From the NCBI GenBank assembly GCA_022393335.1, contig JAJEKB010021795.1, positions 1,031,065 to 1,095,064 of the forward strand: a stretch of 64,000 nt of DNA. Direction: 5' to 3'. This document shows, in pieces, positions 44,105-55,459 of the stretch; position 1 is the stretch's first letter, and every line of letters begins with the position of its first letter. The translations under genes were made by a program, and so were the position numbers. The notes beneath the pieces were generated by a model. It worked only from the letters and a program-made list of their open reading frames with translations, was not told where the DNA came from and searched no databases. The DNA comes from Macrotrachela quadricornifera (lineage: Eukaryota; Rotifera; Eurotatoria; Philodinida; Philodinidae).

Positions 44105-44415
44105 TTCCTTCTTGCTTGTAAACACTTAGTGGGTAGGGGATTTGGATGAAAGAGAAAGCTAACAAAAGAAGCTTTGAAACGATTCTAAATTTCACATCTA
44201 TTTTTTGTATATAACGAACATAATTCTTTTAGAATATTAGCAGATTGTAATGGATGCTCTATGATAAAAGCATTCTAATTTATCCATCAGTTTTAAAGAT
44301 AATAAATCTTCAACTTGCGCCATTTATAATAAATAAATATTAATTATTCTTTTAATTGTTTTTTTTAAATATTTAACGAATGTTAGTTTATTTATAAATG
44401 TTTTTTTTCTGATTA
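44105..44415. other. Upstream region of the 7TM gene
   Basis: AT-rich; nothing recognised. Confidence 0.4.
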
Positions 44416-45363
44416 ATGTCGAACTTATTAGATACATATATCGATAATGAAATACATATAGATTATGAAATATTTCTTTCTGTACAATTTTGGTTATGTC
44501 TTATTTCAAATATTTTATCCATAATATGTTGTTTTTTTGTTTTATTTTATCTTTTATTTGATCGAAATCTTCGTAATACACTTAATAATCATATTATTAT
44601 TGTTATACTTTTTATATGTTTACTGTATGAACTAATTGATATTCCATTTGTTCTTTACAATTATTATTTTGATATATCTTGGCAAACATCAGGGATTTTC
44701 TATAGATTTTGGTCATTTATTGATATTGGACTTTATACAACTCAATTAATTATTTTTGCCTGGGCTACTATCGAAAGACATATACTTGTATTTCATGATC
44801 AATGGATATTAAGAGAGAGAAAACGTTTTTATATTCATTATCTTCCTATAATTATATTAATTATCTATTGTCTTCTTTGGTATTCTATTATTATTTTATT
44901 ACCATCTTGTTGTAATATAGATCATCTATCAGAATCTAATGAAATTCGTTATCCTTGTATGTTGAATAATCGAAATATTAAATATTTCGAACTTATATGT
45001 CATCATGTTATTCCATCATTGATTATTATTATCTTTAGCATGGCTCTTTTAATTCGTGCTCGACGACAAAAAATTCATTTTAATCAATCAGTCCATCAAA
45101 TAAAACAACAAAATATGATATTTCAAATATTGATTATTACGATCCTTTATTGTTTATCTTATGGTCCATGGGCACTTATATTAATCTTTTTTCAATTTAC
45201 TTGTCTCGAAAATCTTGGATTAATCTTGATGCCTTATGCACATTTTTTCTCTTATTATTTTATATTTCTTTTACCTTTTGTTTGTTGTGCATCATTACCT
45301 GAAATTCAATTGAAACTGAAGAATTTATTCTGTCGGCAACGACAACAATCACAAAGGCTTTGA
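44416..45363 (+). CDS. Seven-transmembrane receptor, rhodopsin-like (class A type), divergent
   Basis: Single exon, 315 aa. Seven hydrophobic segments can be counted: about 23-48, 58-82, 95-118, 143-165, 193-213, 233-257 and 265-288. TM3 ends with ATIERHILVFHDQW, an E-R-H in place of the usual D/E-R-Y. TM6 carries YCLSYGPWALI with the conserved aromatic-Pro-Trp kink, and TM7 ends LLPFVCCASLPEIQLKLKNL in place of NPxxY. A Cys pair for the extracellular disulphide is not obvious. Intronless class-A-like receptors of about 310-330 aa with an N-terminus of about 20 residues are an expanded type in bdelloids. The ligand is unknown; a chemosensory or peptide receptor role is speculation. Confidence 0.8.
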   Translation: MSNLLDTYIDNEIHIDYEIFLSVQFWLCLISNILSIICCFFVLFYLLFDRNLRNTLNNHIIIVILFICLLYELIDIPFVLYNYYFDISWQTSGIFYRFWSFIDIGLYTTQLIIFAWATIERHILVFHDQWILRERKRFYIHYLPIIILIIYCLLWYSIIILLPSCCNIDHLSESNEIRYPCMLNNRNIKYFELICHHVIPSLIIIIFSMALLIRARRQKIHFNQSVHQIKQQNMIFQILIITILYCLSYGPWALILIFFQFTCLENLGLILMPYAHFFSYYFIFLLPFVCCASLPEIQLKLKNLFCRQRQQSQRL

Positions 45364-46452
45364 TCTCCAATGAAAATCTATGCAAATTAGAGTAGATAAT
45401 AGAAGAACTGTTAAACATTGATAATTCTCTTTATCTTGATTGAGAAATAAAATTGAAAATATAGTATTTCAATGTATTTTCCATTGAAATAAGTGAGTTA
45501 AAGCACAATGGTAAACAATCATTTACAGAAACTTTGAGAATCATCGCTAAATATTAATTCAATTGGTCCTTCATCGATGATGCATTAAAGACGTAGATAT
45601 AATGTGAATACATATCGTTGATTTATTGAAAATAAAGTTTAAATAAGAATGATTATCGAAAGAAAGATCAGACAACACAATTCAGATATTCTCTTGATAG
45701 GTCAAAGAGAACGATTGTAACAGCTATTTGATCACTGTTGGACAGCACACAGAGAAACGGATATGGAGAAAGGACAATCATATAAGACTGACTAACAGAT
45801 GAAGTATAAGATCAATGATTAGAACGCTAACGAGAATGTAGTATCATTTATTGAAGTCGACATTAATTTCTTTGTATTGATTTTGATACTTATTCGCGAC
45901 GATATTAAATTAGGAAGTTTTGATTCATATGCTTATTGAATTTTATCTGAAAATTTGAGAAGAATTTAATATTTTTCATAAATCTTTGTCACACAAAGCG
46001 ACGTATTCATTAACCGAGAAAATACAAATATATTTTAAACTAAATTTATCATAATCTTGCGAACAAATAACTCTTAGCAATTGTCTTATACAAATCATTT
46101 AATCAAATTTTGATTATATATTGAATTATAAAATATTTTTCGATATTAAAAGAAATACCTAAATTTATTGAACTTCAAATCAGTTCAATTTGTTGATAAA
46201 CAAAAGATGTTAATACCATTTAAATCTAATGAATAATCATATGCAATATCACTTTTTGTTATAATTTAAACAATACAATAAAATGTATATCTAAATGATT
46301 TCATATAGTAAATTCGCGCAATTCATCTAAAATTTAAAACTGTTTACTTTGTTAATTTACCTATATTTAAAAGATATATAATACTCAATAATTTTATGTT
46401 TTTTTTTTCCTTTAAACTTAAACTATATTTTATTAAATAAAATGTAATAAAT
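45364..46452. other. Intergenic, about 1.1 kb
   Basis: AT-rich; no gene, tRNA or clear repeat recognised. Confidence 0.5.
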
Positions 46453-47155
46453 ATGATTAAAGAACAAAATCTTTCGACATTATCTATTAATAATAATGAT
46501 GAATTAATTATTCAACCAAAAAATTCAACAACGATGACAACAATTGAATCTGTTGAAATTCGACCTGTTCGTAGTATGACATGTTATATCTGTCTAGAAA
46601 ATATTGTTACAATGCATAAACAATTTGGTTTACAAAATAATTGTGATCATTTTTTTTGTTTTGATTGTTTATCAACTTGGCGTCGTATGGTAAGGATTTC
46701 AATAATAAAACACAATCGATTATTTGTCTAATTTTCTACAGGGTGCGATGATTGATAAAGATACAGGTGGACGATGTCCTTTATGTCGAACAAGATCAAC
46801 ATTTATTGCTCCAAGTTGGCGTTGTTTTAATAATACTGATGATAAACGAACTTTAATCGATGCACATAAATTACGTTTAAAAACGATTCCATGTCGAACT
46901 TTATCAAGATATGGTTATTGCCGATTTGGTCATCGATGTTATTATAATCATAATATTCCAGTATTATTTTCAACATCTCATAGATCGTCTTCATCACCAG
47001 TTAATATGACACTTTCATTTGAAGAACATCAACAAAATTTATCAAATACTACTGACTGGAATATAATGCAATCACTCAATGAAAATAATAATGATGAAGA
47101 ACAAGAACCACCAAGAAGAATTACTTACAATTCACATCGATATCGACCTTATTAA
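46453..47155 (+). CDS. Makorin-like RING plus CCCH zinc-finger protein
   Basis: Two exons (46453-46689 and 46742-47155), 216 aa. Residues 55-100 form a RING finger split by the intron: CYICLENI..NNCDHFFCFDCLSTWRR then RCPLCRTRS; it has the C3HC4 ligand order. It is followed by the makorin-type linker STFIAPSWRCFNNTDDKRTL and IDAHKLRLKTIPCRTLSRYG, then a CCCH finger (C-x8-C-x5-C-x3-H type: C..YGYCRFGHRCYYNH). This RING-to-CCCH spacing is characteristic of makorins, which are E3 ubiquitin ligases binding RNA. The N-terminal CCCH fingers and the Cys-rich makorin signature are missing, so this is a shortened relative. The C-terminal 60 residues are polar and acidic. Confidence 0.85.
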
Positions 47156-48989
47156 ATAACAAATAATTTATGAGAGTTTTTTTAAAATAATTATATTGTG
47201 TTCTGTTTCATCGAAATCATTTCAAATAATTTATCGATATTTAAAAATTTGATAATATTTAATCCTATTTGTTTGTCGTTCTCTTTTTCATGGTACAGTC
47301 ATACCTCTTTCTCACCTATTTATTTAATATGTGAGAATGTACGGTTCAAAGTGCTACAACTTTTTTCTGTTATACTGTCTAAACCAAAGGTGTCAGCGCA
47401 GAATTCTTGACTTTCTAATATTTAACAGGTATCGTACAAAAAATGTCATTTTCATTAGCAATATACAATCAATCCAGTCTGACAAAATCTTTGTATGGAT
47501 AGAGTGAAGTGAATAATTCAGATAATACAAAAATAATCAAACTAGAAGAAAATGCTATTAATACGTTGTAAATTTTTTTAAATCTACTATTTGAAAAATT
47601 GATCTTAAATAGGCTGAAATATTTTTGAAGTTTTGTGATTCATCCGATGAATTTTCAGTACATCGAAAATGCTTGATTTTCGAAAAAAATCATTTTTTAC
47701 AAACTAAAACATCTACGCTGGTTTTAATGAAACGTGAAAATCAATTCTCATTTGAACAATGACTGCTATCGAGTCATTGTTCATTCACTTATATATGGCG
47801 AGTCGAAAATGTTTTTCATTCATTTTATTCTTTAACAATTAAATAGGTAGTAAATAATTTTGTATGAATTAAATGTTTAAAATATAATGTAGATTTCAAT
47901 TTCAATTATATATTTATAATACTTGTTGCATTTGTATCATTCAGTTATTTATGTTATTATATGAAAATAAAATTCGATTTTCTAATTTTCAAAATATACT
48001 GGAATTACTAAATAGAATCCGACATTCTAGGAATGCCTATATGAATTTACTTTTGATTTGATAATTAGAAAATCAAATTTATTATTGTCAACGTTTTCAA
48101 TATGGTAATATTTTCAAAGAATTAAAAAATTCATTGATGAATTTATATAGGCATTTTTAGAATATTTTGCACTAAACTCTATAACTTATTTTTTAGTTTA
48201 CAATGTGATATCTCGCAATCTGATTTTGTACGCTAATTGACATTCTTGCCGTAATTCTTTTCAGATTCTTGTTTTTCTTACCTATCAGTCAACGCTTTTT
48301 TTACATATACTTATTTCGAATCGAATAATATGGCACATAAATGGTTACATCCAGCAAAAGTATAATAATTTTCATTTTGAAGACGGTGACTTTATGTAGT
48401 GCACCATATTATAGTTCATTTATGGTAGTACGTAAATATACTGATTGCATGTTATAACTACGCCGCATTTAAGCCGTACTGTTAAAATGCATAACAAATT
48501 CATGTTAATCATCATGCAATAGTATATAATCAATACCTTTCGTTAAGATCTATCCGCGTCTACCAAATTTTTTTGTAATGTGATGTGCCTTAAAAACTCC
48601 TTTATGCTAAAATTATTTCTTTACATCTTTTGTTATTTTTTAACACTGTTCTAGGTTATAATATATAGAAGCAAAGGAGAAAAAAAAAGAATCATAAAAA
48701 TTTGTTTGCATAAACTACTGTAATATTGATATTTGTATAAATTAGCAAATGTAAAAGTAGAAAGTAGAATAAAATAATATTTAATAAAAATGTAATACAT
48801 CACAGAATTATTTATTTAAATTCATTGCAATTTCAATATAATTTTTTTATCTATTATTACAGAACATCAGATCATAATTGCTGGACCTTTTAACATGCAA
48901 GAAGAAAAGTCGGAAAAAAAAATTTTTTGTTTTCTATAAAATATATCACAACAAGTCACTAAGAAAAAAAAACAAAAGCTATATGCCAT
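47156..48989. other. Intergenic, about 1.8 kb, local inverted repeats
   Basis: No gene recognised. It holds a strong hairpin at 47753-47783 and weaker nested inverted repeats at about 47968-48155 (for example GGAATGCCTATATGAATTTA against TGAATTTATATAGGCATTTT). Confidence 0.5.
47753..47783. repeat. Perfect 12-bp-stem hairpin
   Basis: TGAACAATGACT and AGTCATTGTTCA are perfectly complementary, separated by GCTATCG. It is intergenic and of unknown role. Confidence 0.7.
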
Positions 48990-50695
48990 TTATTCTTGTT
49001 TATTGGTTGTACCTTCTGCATTTTGACTTGATATATCGAATTTTTGTTTGCGTCTTTTGTTATCATTACTTTTTGTTATATATTCATGAAAATAAAAATT
49101 TGTGAAGAGAATTAACATAATAATCATGTAGCCACCTAACATAAATTGTCCCCTATAAATAAACATAGAAATATACAATAGAGTTCAAGTTAATTAGGAT
49201 CTATACTGGACACTTATTCACTCAACGTTTAGTAAGGAATCGATAATAATAATAATTGTCCCCCTCTCAAAAATCAATCTTGGTTTAAGTATGTTTAAAT
49301 AAACTGAAATGAAGAGGCTATAGTAAAGTTTTTAACTCGATATCTTGACGTTTGACAAAGATACGAACCAAACAGGAATAAAAAATAGCTCGTTTTCTGT
49401 TCAAGACTTCTCCGTCCAGGCTCTGTCTATACATTTAAAGCTTTTTTTTTGTTCTTCAAGAGCATCCCAGGATGGAAGACATCACAGAGTTCTTCTTCTT
49501 AAAATTTCTGACGAAAATCGACATTTTTTTTAGGAGAGAAGGGTAGCCTTAAATTCAAACAATACGAAACAAACATTAATGATATACTTAAGTTTGGTAA
49601 GCGATACTCAAGTTTATCAGATGTAACCGAAGTTATACCTCAAATTTTGACCATACTAATAACATTAACGAACATTTGAAGGGTGTGAACCAACTCATCT
49701 TTAAGAGGCTGAACAAATATTATACTCATATAGTACATAAGATTATTTTTCTGTCTTCAATAAGACAATAAGAAAGACTCATTAAAATTAAATAATAATT
49801 GACTTAGATTATGAAAAATAATAAAAGATTATTATACCATAATGGAAAATCACAGCCATATATAAGACCACCTATTGTATGAAAGAAAATAAATATAAAT
49901 TGAATCTAAAAGATAAATAAATTTATTAAATTTATTTTTATTTAAACATCTCACAAGTTGTAACACAGTTATATATTGTTTCCACCAAAGTTTATTACGT
50001 AATGATGGAATAACTGATAATCCATAATATGAATACATAAAAATATGTACTATGGAATTTAATACTGGACCAAACCAAGTTTGACCACCCTAAAAATCAA
50101 TTATGATTTGATACAAAAAAAAAATATGTATCTTTTTTATACCGGCATCCATGTCATAACAATCCACCACATAATAAACATTGTTGAATGATGAAAAACA
50201 TGAAGAAATGTTATTTGTGTAAAACGTTTTCGAACAATCATAAATATTGTATCCAAAAATTCAATAGCTTTAGAAAAATAATAAAACCATAATGCATTCG
50301 TTATTTTCATTTCATTTTTATCATATGAAACAATCATTCTTTGACAAAATAAATTATATCGACTACGATATACACCTACAACAATCTATAATAATAAAAA
50401 ATAAATATTTTCATCATAAAATAAATATATCTACTTCTTCGACCATGTATACTGATAATACGACAAGAGCCATATTGTAAATGAAAAGTATTACTGTAGG
50501 AATATGAAATGCTTTTCGAGATTGCATATAACATGGACCTAATATGACAATTAAAAGATAGATTATTGCTAATATAATTGATGGAACCGGATCACCCCAT
50601 AATAAAAACCAATCTTTTGTCCGTGGATCAGCATATTTTAAAGCAAGTTTATAAGATGGTACATGTTTAATAAACCAATCATTTAACCAAGTCAT
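48990..50695 (-). CDS. ELOVL very-long-chain fatty acid elongase
   Basis: Five exons, 50695-50435, 50385-50143, 50089-49955, 49905-49838 and 49152-48990, give 289 aa, a normal ELOVL length. It is the ER condensing enzyme (3-ketoacyl-CoA synthase) of fatty-acid elongation, joining malonyl-CoA to acyl-CoA. Signatures are the KxxExxDT motif in [17 protein letters not shown] (126-133), the catalytic His box HVFHH at 149-153, [11 protein letters not shown] (MYxYY, 186-190), and TVLQL followed across the junction by IQF (TxxQxxQ). About seven membrane segments are expected and several are visible. The C-terminal tail is lysine-rich and polar. Among subfamilies it looks closest to the ELOVL4-like/ELOVL1-7 group, but this needs a tree. 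Intron 4 (685 bp) is long. Confidence 0.93.
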
Positions 50696-50905
50696 TTCTC
50701 TATGAAAATATTTAATAGGAGAATCTGACTATTATGCTTATCTAAAACTTGAAAAAAAAATAATTATTATATTAAAAAAAAATATTATAATATATAAAAA
50801 TCCGAAATTATCGATATTCTATATATATAAAAACACTTTTTTCGTATGTATATATATAAAACAAATGAAAAAAAAAAATAAGGCTCATACGAATAAATTT
50901 TTAAT

Positions 50906-52775
50906 TCATTGCATAGAAGAATGAATATGTTTAAGAATCAGTTCAGGTAATACAAATGAATCATCAATAGATATTCCACTTAAAAATAAATCAATAAAAC
51001 ACAATGAAGAAAAAATTAATATATTACCTTAAATTAATATCAGATTCGTCCATATAAGCAAATATTTCATCATATAACATCAAACATATACTATTATTTT
51101 GATTATTAGATGAACGAGTTGAGGAAGTAGACGTATGTTTTAGATAACCTTCACGTGTAAGATATGCTTGTTCACTTTTATCCGGTATGTACTAAATATT
51201 AAAATAGATATTAAGAGTTTAATACATAGAATTAATAAATGATGTTTACTTTAAATAAATGACTATATTTCTTGTGAAATAATTGTTTATACCGTTGTTG
51301 ATTTAGCATTTTATTACTATTTGTATTATTATCATTTTGACCAGGTATAATATAACTAATTAAAAATTTGGTTTGATTATTTATAGTTCCTGTTGAGGAT
51401 TCAGATATATTTGTATTTGTAATTTTTCGTTTTCGTCTAGAATTAAATATATTAATATATTATTTTAAAATATTTTTTTGTTGAAGAATGATTTACTTTG
51501 AATTGTTATTAGTGCTATTAGGTACAATAGACGAAGGAATATTTGTTGGAACATTATCCACTATTTGTGATGATGTTGTTGATAATGAAGAATTAGCTGA
51601 GTACGTAGCAAGAGTCTACACAAAATATATAGTGAATATATAAAGAGAAGCAAGCCCGCGTGGCCTAATGGATTAAGGCATCGGACTCCTACGTTTAGTT
51701 TGAACAGAGTCATCCGAAGAGTCCGGGTTCGAGTCCCGGCGCGGGTGTCGAAACATTTTGTTTCTTTCTGTTCTCTTCCTTTTTACTCTCGCCAATAGCG
51801 TGCAATAGTAAAACAGAACTATTGAGAAAAGAACACATATACTCAGGCCTCGATTACTGTCAAAGAAAATAACAATATGACGTATGCATTTATATATATA
51901 TATGGGTTCTGTTGCACGAATACGTCGAACTCTTAAATCATCATATTGCACAATTATTTTGAAAGATTTAAAATTTAAATTCTCATTGGAAAATATTATA
52001 CAATTTTTTTTTGCTCACTCAAAATTTTCTTTAATTTAATCATAAATGAATATACCTGAGATACCATATCACATAGACTAGCACGAATAGTTGCATCACT
52101 TGTATTTGGTGCATTGACTCGATCAAAATAGGTCTAATAAAAAAATAAATAAATAAATATTTATTTTCTTTTTAAATTAAATATATACCGTTTTATATTT
52201 ATCAAGTAAATTTTTAAGTTCATTTTCTAATGGTTTATGTACAATTAAACGTATAAAATCAAGCCATTCATCATCAGTTCCCATTCCTTGTTTTGGTGCT
52301 TGATGCTGTTGTCTACAATAGATGAAAACTTTTTTTTTTTAATTATATAAACAAAAAAACTAATGTACATACTTTAGATTTGAATTGATTGAAGTTTGGG
52401 ATTTTCTTTGTCTTGTTTCGGATGATGGTGGTACTAATAATGTAGATGAAGATGATACTAATGTTTGAAGAATATGAGAACGTTGACCAATAGGAAGAAT
52501 CTGTTAAAGAAAATTTTGTAAAATAATTAATAAATAAAATTCTTTTTTGTCTAACTTACATATGAAATATTCTCATGTGGACAATCTCGAGATGATGAAG
52601 ATAGACAACAATTATTTGTAGAATGTTTTTGTTCATGTTTTTGATTAAAATTTACAAGTTTTTCTTCATCTGTTATTGTATTTGAATCTGGGAGAGATAA
52701 TGGTGGTGGTAGAATTTTTTTTGATCGATTTATTGATTTTAAATGAAGTGTATCAATAGTTTTTGTATTGCTCAT
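50906..52775 (-). CDS. DNTTIP1: DNTTIP1 (TdIF1), MiDAC histone-deacetylase complex subunit
   Basis: Eight exons, 52775-52560, 52500-52373, 52312-52189, 52133-52056, 51615-51497, 51436-51250, 51191-51028 and 50978-50906, give 362 aa (human about 329). In animals DNTTIP1 scaffolds HDAC1/2 with MIDEAS. Exons 3-4 hold the dimerisation region (DEWLDFIRLIVHKPLENELK, NLLDKYKTTYFDRV, ATIRASLCDMVSQ). A basic RKRKITN follows as a possible AT-hook or NLS. Exons 6-8 hold the SKI/SNO-like DNA-binding part (KKYSHLFKYIPDKSEQAYL, ICLMLYDEIFAYMDESDINL, DDSFVLPELILKHI). The N-terminal 115 residues are polar and unrecognised. Intron 4 (438 bp) carries a tRNA gene on the other strand. The start codon is 334 bp from the divergent PssA-like gene, so a shared bidirectional promoter is possible. 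Confidence 0.88.
51654..51747 (+). tRNA. tRNA-Arg(CCT) with 20-nt intron
   Basis: The cloverleaf folds by eye: acceptor GCCCGCG / CGCGGGT (first pair G-U) with discriminator G; D arm GCCT...AGGC; anticodon stem TCGGA/TCCGA with loop CTCCTAA; T arm CCGGG-TTCGAGT-CCCGG. The anticodon CCT is at 51688-51690. A 20-nt intron (51692-51711) sits directly after position 37, the canonical eukaryotic site. The internal A box (TGGCCTAATGGA) and B box (GGTTCGAGTCC) are intact. A clear T run downstream is TTTTG at 51757-51761, then TTTCTTTC. It lies antisense within intron 4 of DNTTIP1. Confidence 0.95.
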
Positions 52776-53109
52776 TTTTACTGACTACCATCAAAGAAAA
52801 AAAAAAAGAAAGAATAAAATTATGACGAGTACAGGTTTATTTTTTTTGTCGTCGAACGATCGTAGACTAGAGAATAGTTAACTTGCTTATATTATTCATC
52901 GTTTTTTCGATAGATGGTGTAAGAATAAAATAAAAATTGAAAACAAAAAAATTTTTTTCTATATTTTAATAATAAACTGAATATGTTTAATATTAATAAA
53001 TAAAACTGTCAAAATTAATAAAATTTATTGGTTAAAAAATCTATCCAATCATTTAATAAATATATATATAGATGATTCGATTCGATTCATAATATTATTT
53101 CTAGAACAA
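52776..53109. promoter_or_regulatory. Short divergent intergenic region (DNTTIP1 / pssA-like)
   Basis: 334 bp between two outward-facing start codons. It is AT-rich, with one GTCGTCGAACGATCGTAGAC patch near 52850. It must contain both promoters if both genes are transcribed, but no core element can be named. Confidence 0.4.
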
Positions 53110-53730
53110 ATGGCGAATAGAAGTGAAATAATACGAGAAAATAATGAACCGATTAATATTTATTTAAAAAAAGCTGATGAATATGCACAAAAAATTCTTC
53201 GAAATACTCCAAATGGTTTAACATTAGCTAATTTAACATGTGGCCTTTTTTCTTTAATTATGTCAATGAATGGTTTATATCGTTTTTCATCATTATTTAT
53301 TATTCTTGCTTCTTTATGTGATTTTTTTGATGGACGTCTTGCACGAATGTTTCGTACAACATCAGATATAGGTGCACAATTAAATACATTAGCTGATGTT
53401 GTTTCATTTGGTGTTGCACCATCAATACTTGCACATTCAATTAAACATTGGTCATTTTTAATGATTATTGCTTTTATTAGTTTTCCGTATGTTTTATTTT
53501 AGAAGACAAAAAAATAAAATAAAAAAATTTTGCTGTTTTTTAGTCTTGCTGGTGCTTGGCGTTTAGCACGATATAATATTTATCCAACAGAAGGATATTT
53601 TATTGGTCTTCCTATAACAGCTGCTGGTATTGTTGTTGCATTACTTGCATTATTTTCTTTTGTATCACCTTTAATTATGATCGGACTTGCTCTATTAATG
53701 ATATCTCCATTACAAATACCAAAATTATGA
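53110..53730 (+). CDS. Bacterial-type CDP-diacylglycerol-serine O-phosphatidyltransferase (PssA-like)
   Basis: Two exons (53110-53486 and 53544-53730), intron 57 bp GT-AG, 187 aa. It belongs to the CDP-alcohol phosphatidyltransferase family, and the segment order and length are those of Firmicutes-type PssA (about 177 aa): NTPNGLTLANLTCGLFSLIM, then the catalytic motif DFFDGRLAR-(8)-GAQLNTLAD, VVSFGVAPSILAHS, AGAWRLARYNI, YFIGLPITAAG and final hydrophobic segments ending SPLQIPKL. About six membrane segments. The canonical motif is D..DG..AR(8)G...D...D; here the third Asp is Asn (codon AAT, GAT by one base), while the other three are intact. Animals normally make phosphatidylserine by base exchange (PTDSS1/2), so this gene type is foreign and was probably transferred from bacteria, then gained an intron. 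Activity is uncertain. Confidence 0.82.
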
Positions 53731-54355
53731 AAAAAGAAAATTTCTTTTTTTTTATATTTACTTTATTATCTATATACCCAGTGTATCTTTCATAAATAGA
53801 TATGATAGAACCCTAACCTTTTATCCCTATAATAAACTAACATTTCAATTACTATATATATATAGGTTGATTATGTTATTTTAAAGTTTTCTGTAATTTG
53901 TTATATTTATATAAAATATCGAAGGTTGCTTATTTTGGTACAGCATGAATTATTCTATCGAATCATATAATTTACGTTTTTTTTTAAATGTATTATATAA
54001 TACAAAACGCGGCTATTTATCCTATCCAAATTTGCTGGATGGAAAAAAAATTTTTTTTTGGACTAGAACTAAAATATAAATTAGCAAACTACACAAAACT
54101 ATTAAGAATAATTTTATCAACCTGTATATATTTAATACGTAAAATCAATTCTCTAGTAGTGTCACTAAAATGCGTAAGAAAACAAAAAACTAACTATAAA
54201 GAAGAATGAATATATACAAAAAAAAAAAAACAAAACAAAATTTTTTTTTAATGATATTTATACATATCAAAGTAATACAGAAAAAATATAATAGATGAAA
54301 AAAAAAAGTTATAATAAACTAAAAACAATACTGTCAATATACAAAATAATGTTTA
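53731..54355. other. Intergenic between convergent genes
   Basis: AT-rich with A and T homopolymer runs. The 73-aa ORF at 53988 has no recognisable feature. Confidence 0.5.
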
Positions 54356-55459
54356 TTAAATCGAATCTGGGAAACATAAACCATAACGACATGCTTCACA
54401 ATATTCTTTTGCATGTCTTGCAAGCATTTTTCCTTTTCGTTGAGTAGGATCATGAATTGGATGACGAGATGGTTTTATATTATCTTGTAATGAATTGTCA
54501 TATTCTAAATCGACTTTATTAATCATATCAGGAAAATAAGCTTCAAATATTGATTTAGCTAAATTTTTCATTACACGGCAAACTTCATCTAAATATATAA
54601 AATATAATAAATAATAGAGTAATAATAATAATAAAGACTTACCAATATACCAAAGTGCTTCAGTATATGTACCACAATGTTGACAATTTTGTCCAAAAAT
54701 TTTAAGTACTATAATACCATTATTAGGATCACCAATTGAAAATATAATTCGAGCTCGCATTGATGTCCATCCATGTTGACAAGCAATATTTGGACATTTA
54801 AATTGAGCTTTAGCATTATCTAATTTTTGAAATATATATTGTAAATTAAGAGAGTTTTCATTGATAAGTTCTTCTTCAGCAAATAGATAATAACGAACAC
54901 CATAATATAATGATAATGGAATTGAAATAAGTCGTGCAAATTCACCATGAAAAGCTACACTTGTATCAGGACAAAATTCTTTTTTCGTATAATCCGGAAT
55001 AATTTTAGACAATGAGACTAAAAAAAAATATAAGTTACATTTAATATTACGAAATTACAAAATTTTGCAATATCATGATGACAAAGCAAAAAAAAAGGTA
55101 TTGCTCAACTTACGATCATCTTCAATAATTGGAAGTTTTGAATCATCTTGAACTTCATATTCTGAAAAACCTTCATCAGGATTTGGACCAAATGATTTTA
55201 CTGATATAATATCATCATTATCAATACATTTTGCTATAAAATGTTGTTCTAATTGTTCAATTTCTTCTGTACCTGAATCAGCATCACTTGTTGCATATTC
55301 ACGTTTTAAAAATAATTTATCATCACATAATAATTCAATAGAATTTTGATCATCAACAGATGAACATCGACGAAATTTTGAACCAGAAATTTTATCCTTA
55401 TTTGAACAACCTGTTGTTGAACTATGTTGACGAATATATTGATGTTTTAAACCGGTCAT
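54356..55459 (-). CDS. 3CxxC-type zinc-finger protein (ZAR1/RTP-like), paralogue A
   Basis: Three exons, 55459-55114, 55017-54643 and 54588-54356, give 317 aa. Residues 1-115 are polar and acidic with many Ser/Asp (low complexity, probably disordered). The C-terminal half has the 3CxxC pattern: FKCPNIACQHGWTSMRARII, then GQNCQHCGTYTEALWY, and at the end HAKEYCEACRYGLC. In the family (ZAR1, receptor-transporting proteins) these CxxC pairs bind zinc, and members act in maternal-mRNA control or receptor trafficking. Which role applies cannot be judged, and there is no C-terminal membrane anchor as in RTPs. Paralogue B lies 1.1 kb upstream on the same strand with the same intron-free core, indicating tandem duplication. 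The intron 2 splice junction (GG-TAAGT) matches the conserved D of DEVCRVMKN in both copies. Confidence 0.78.
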
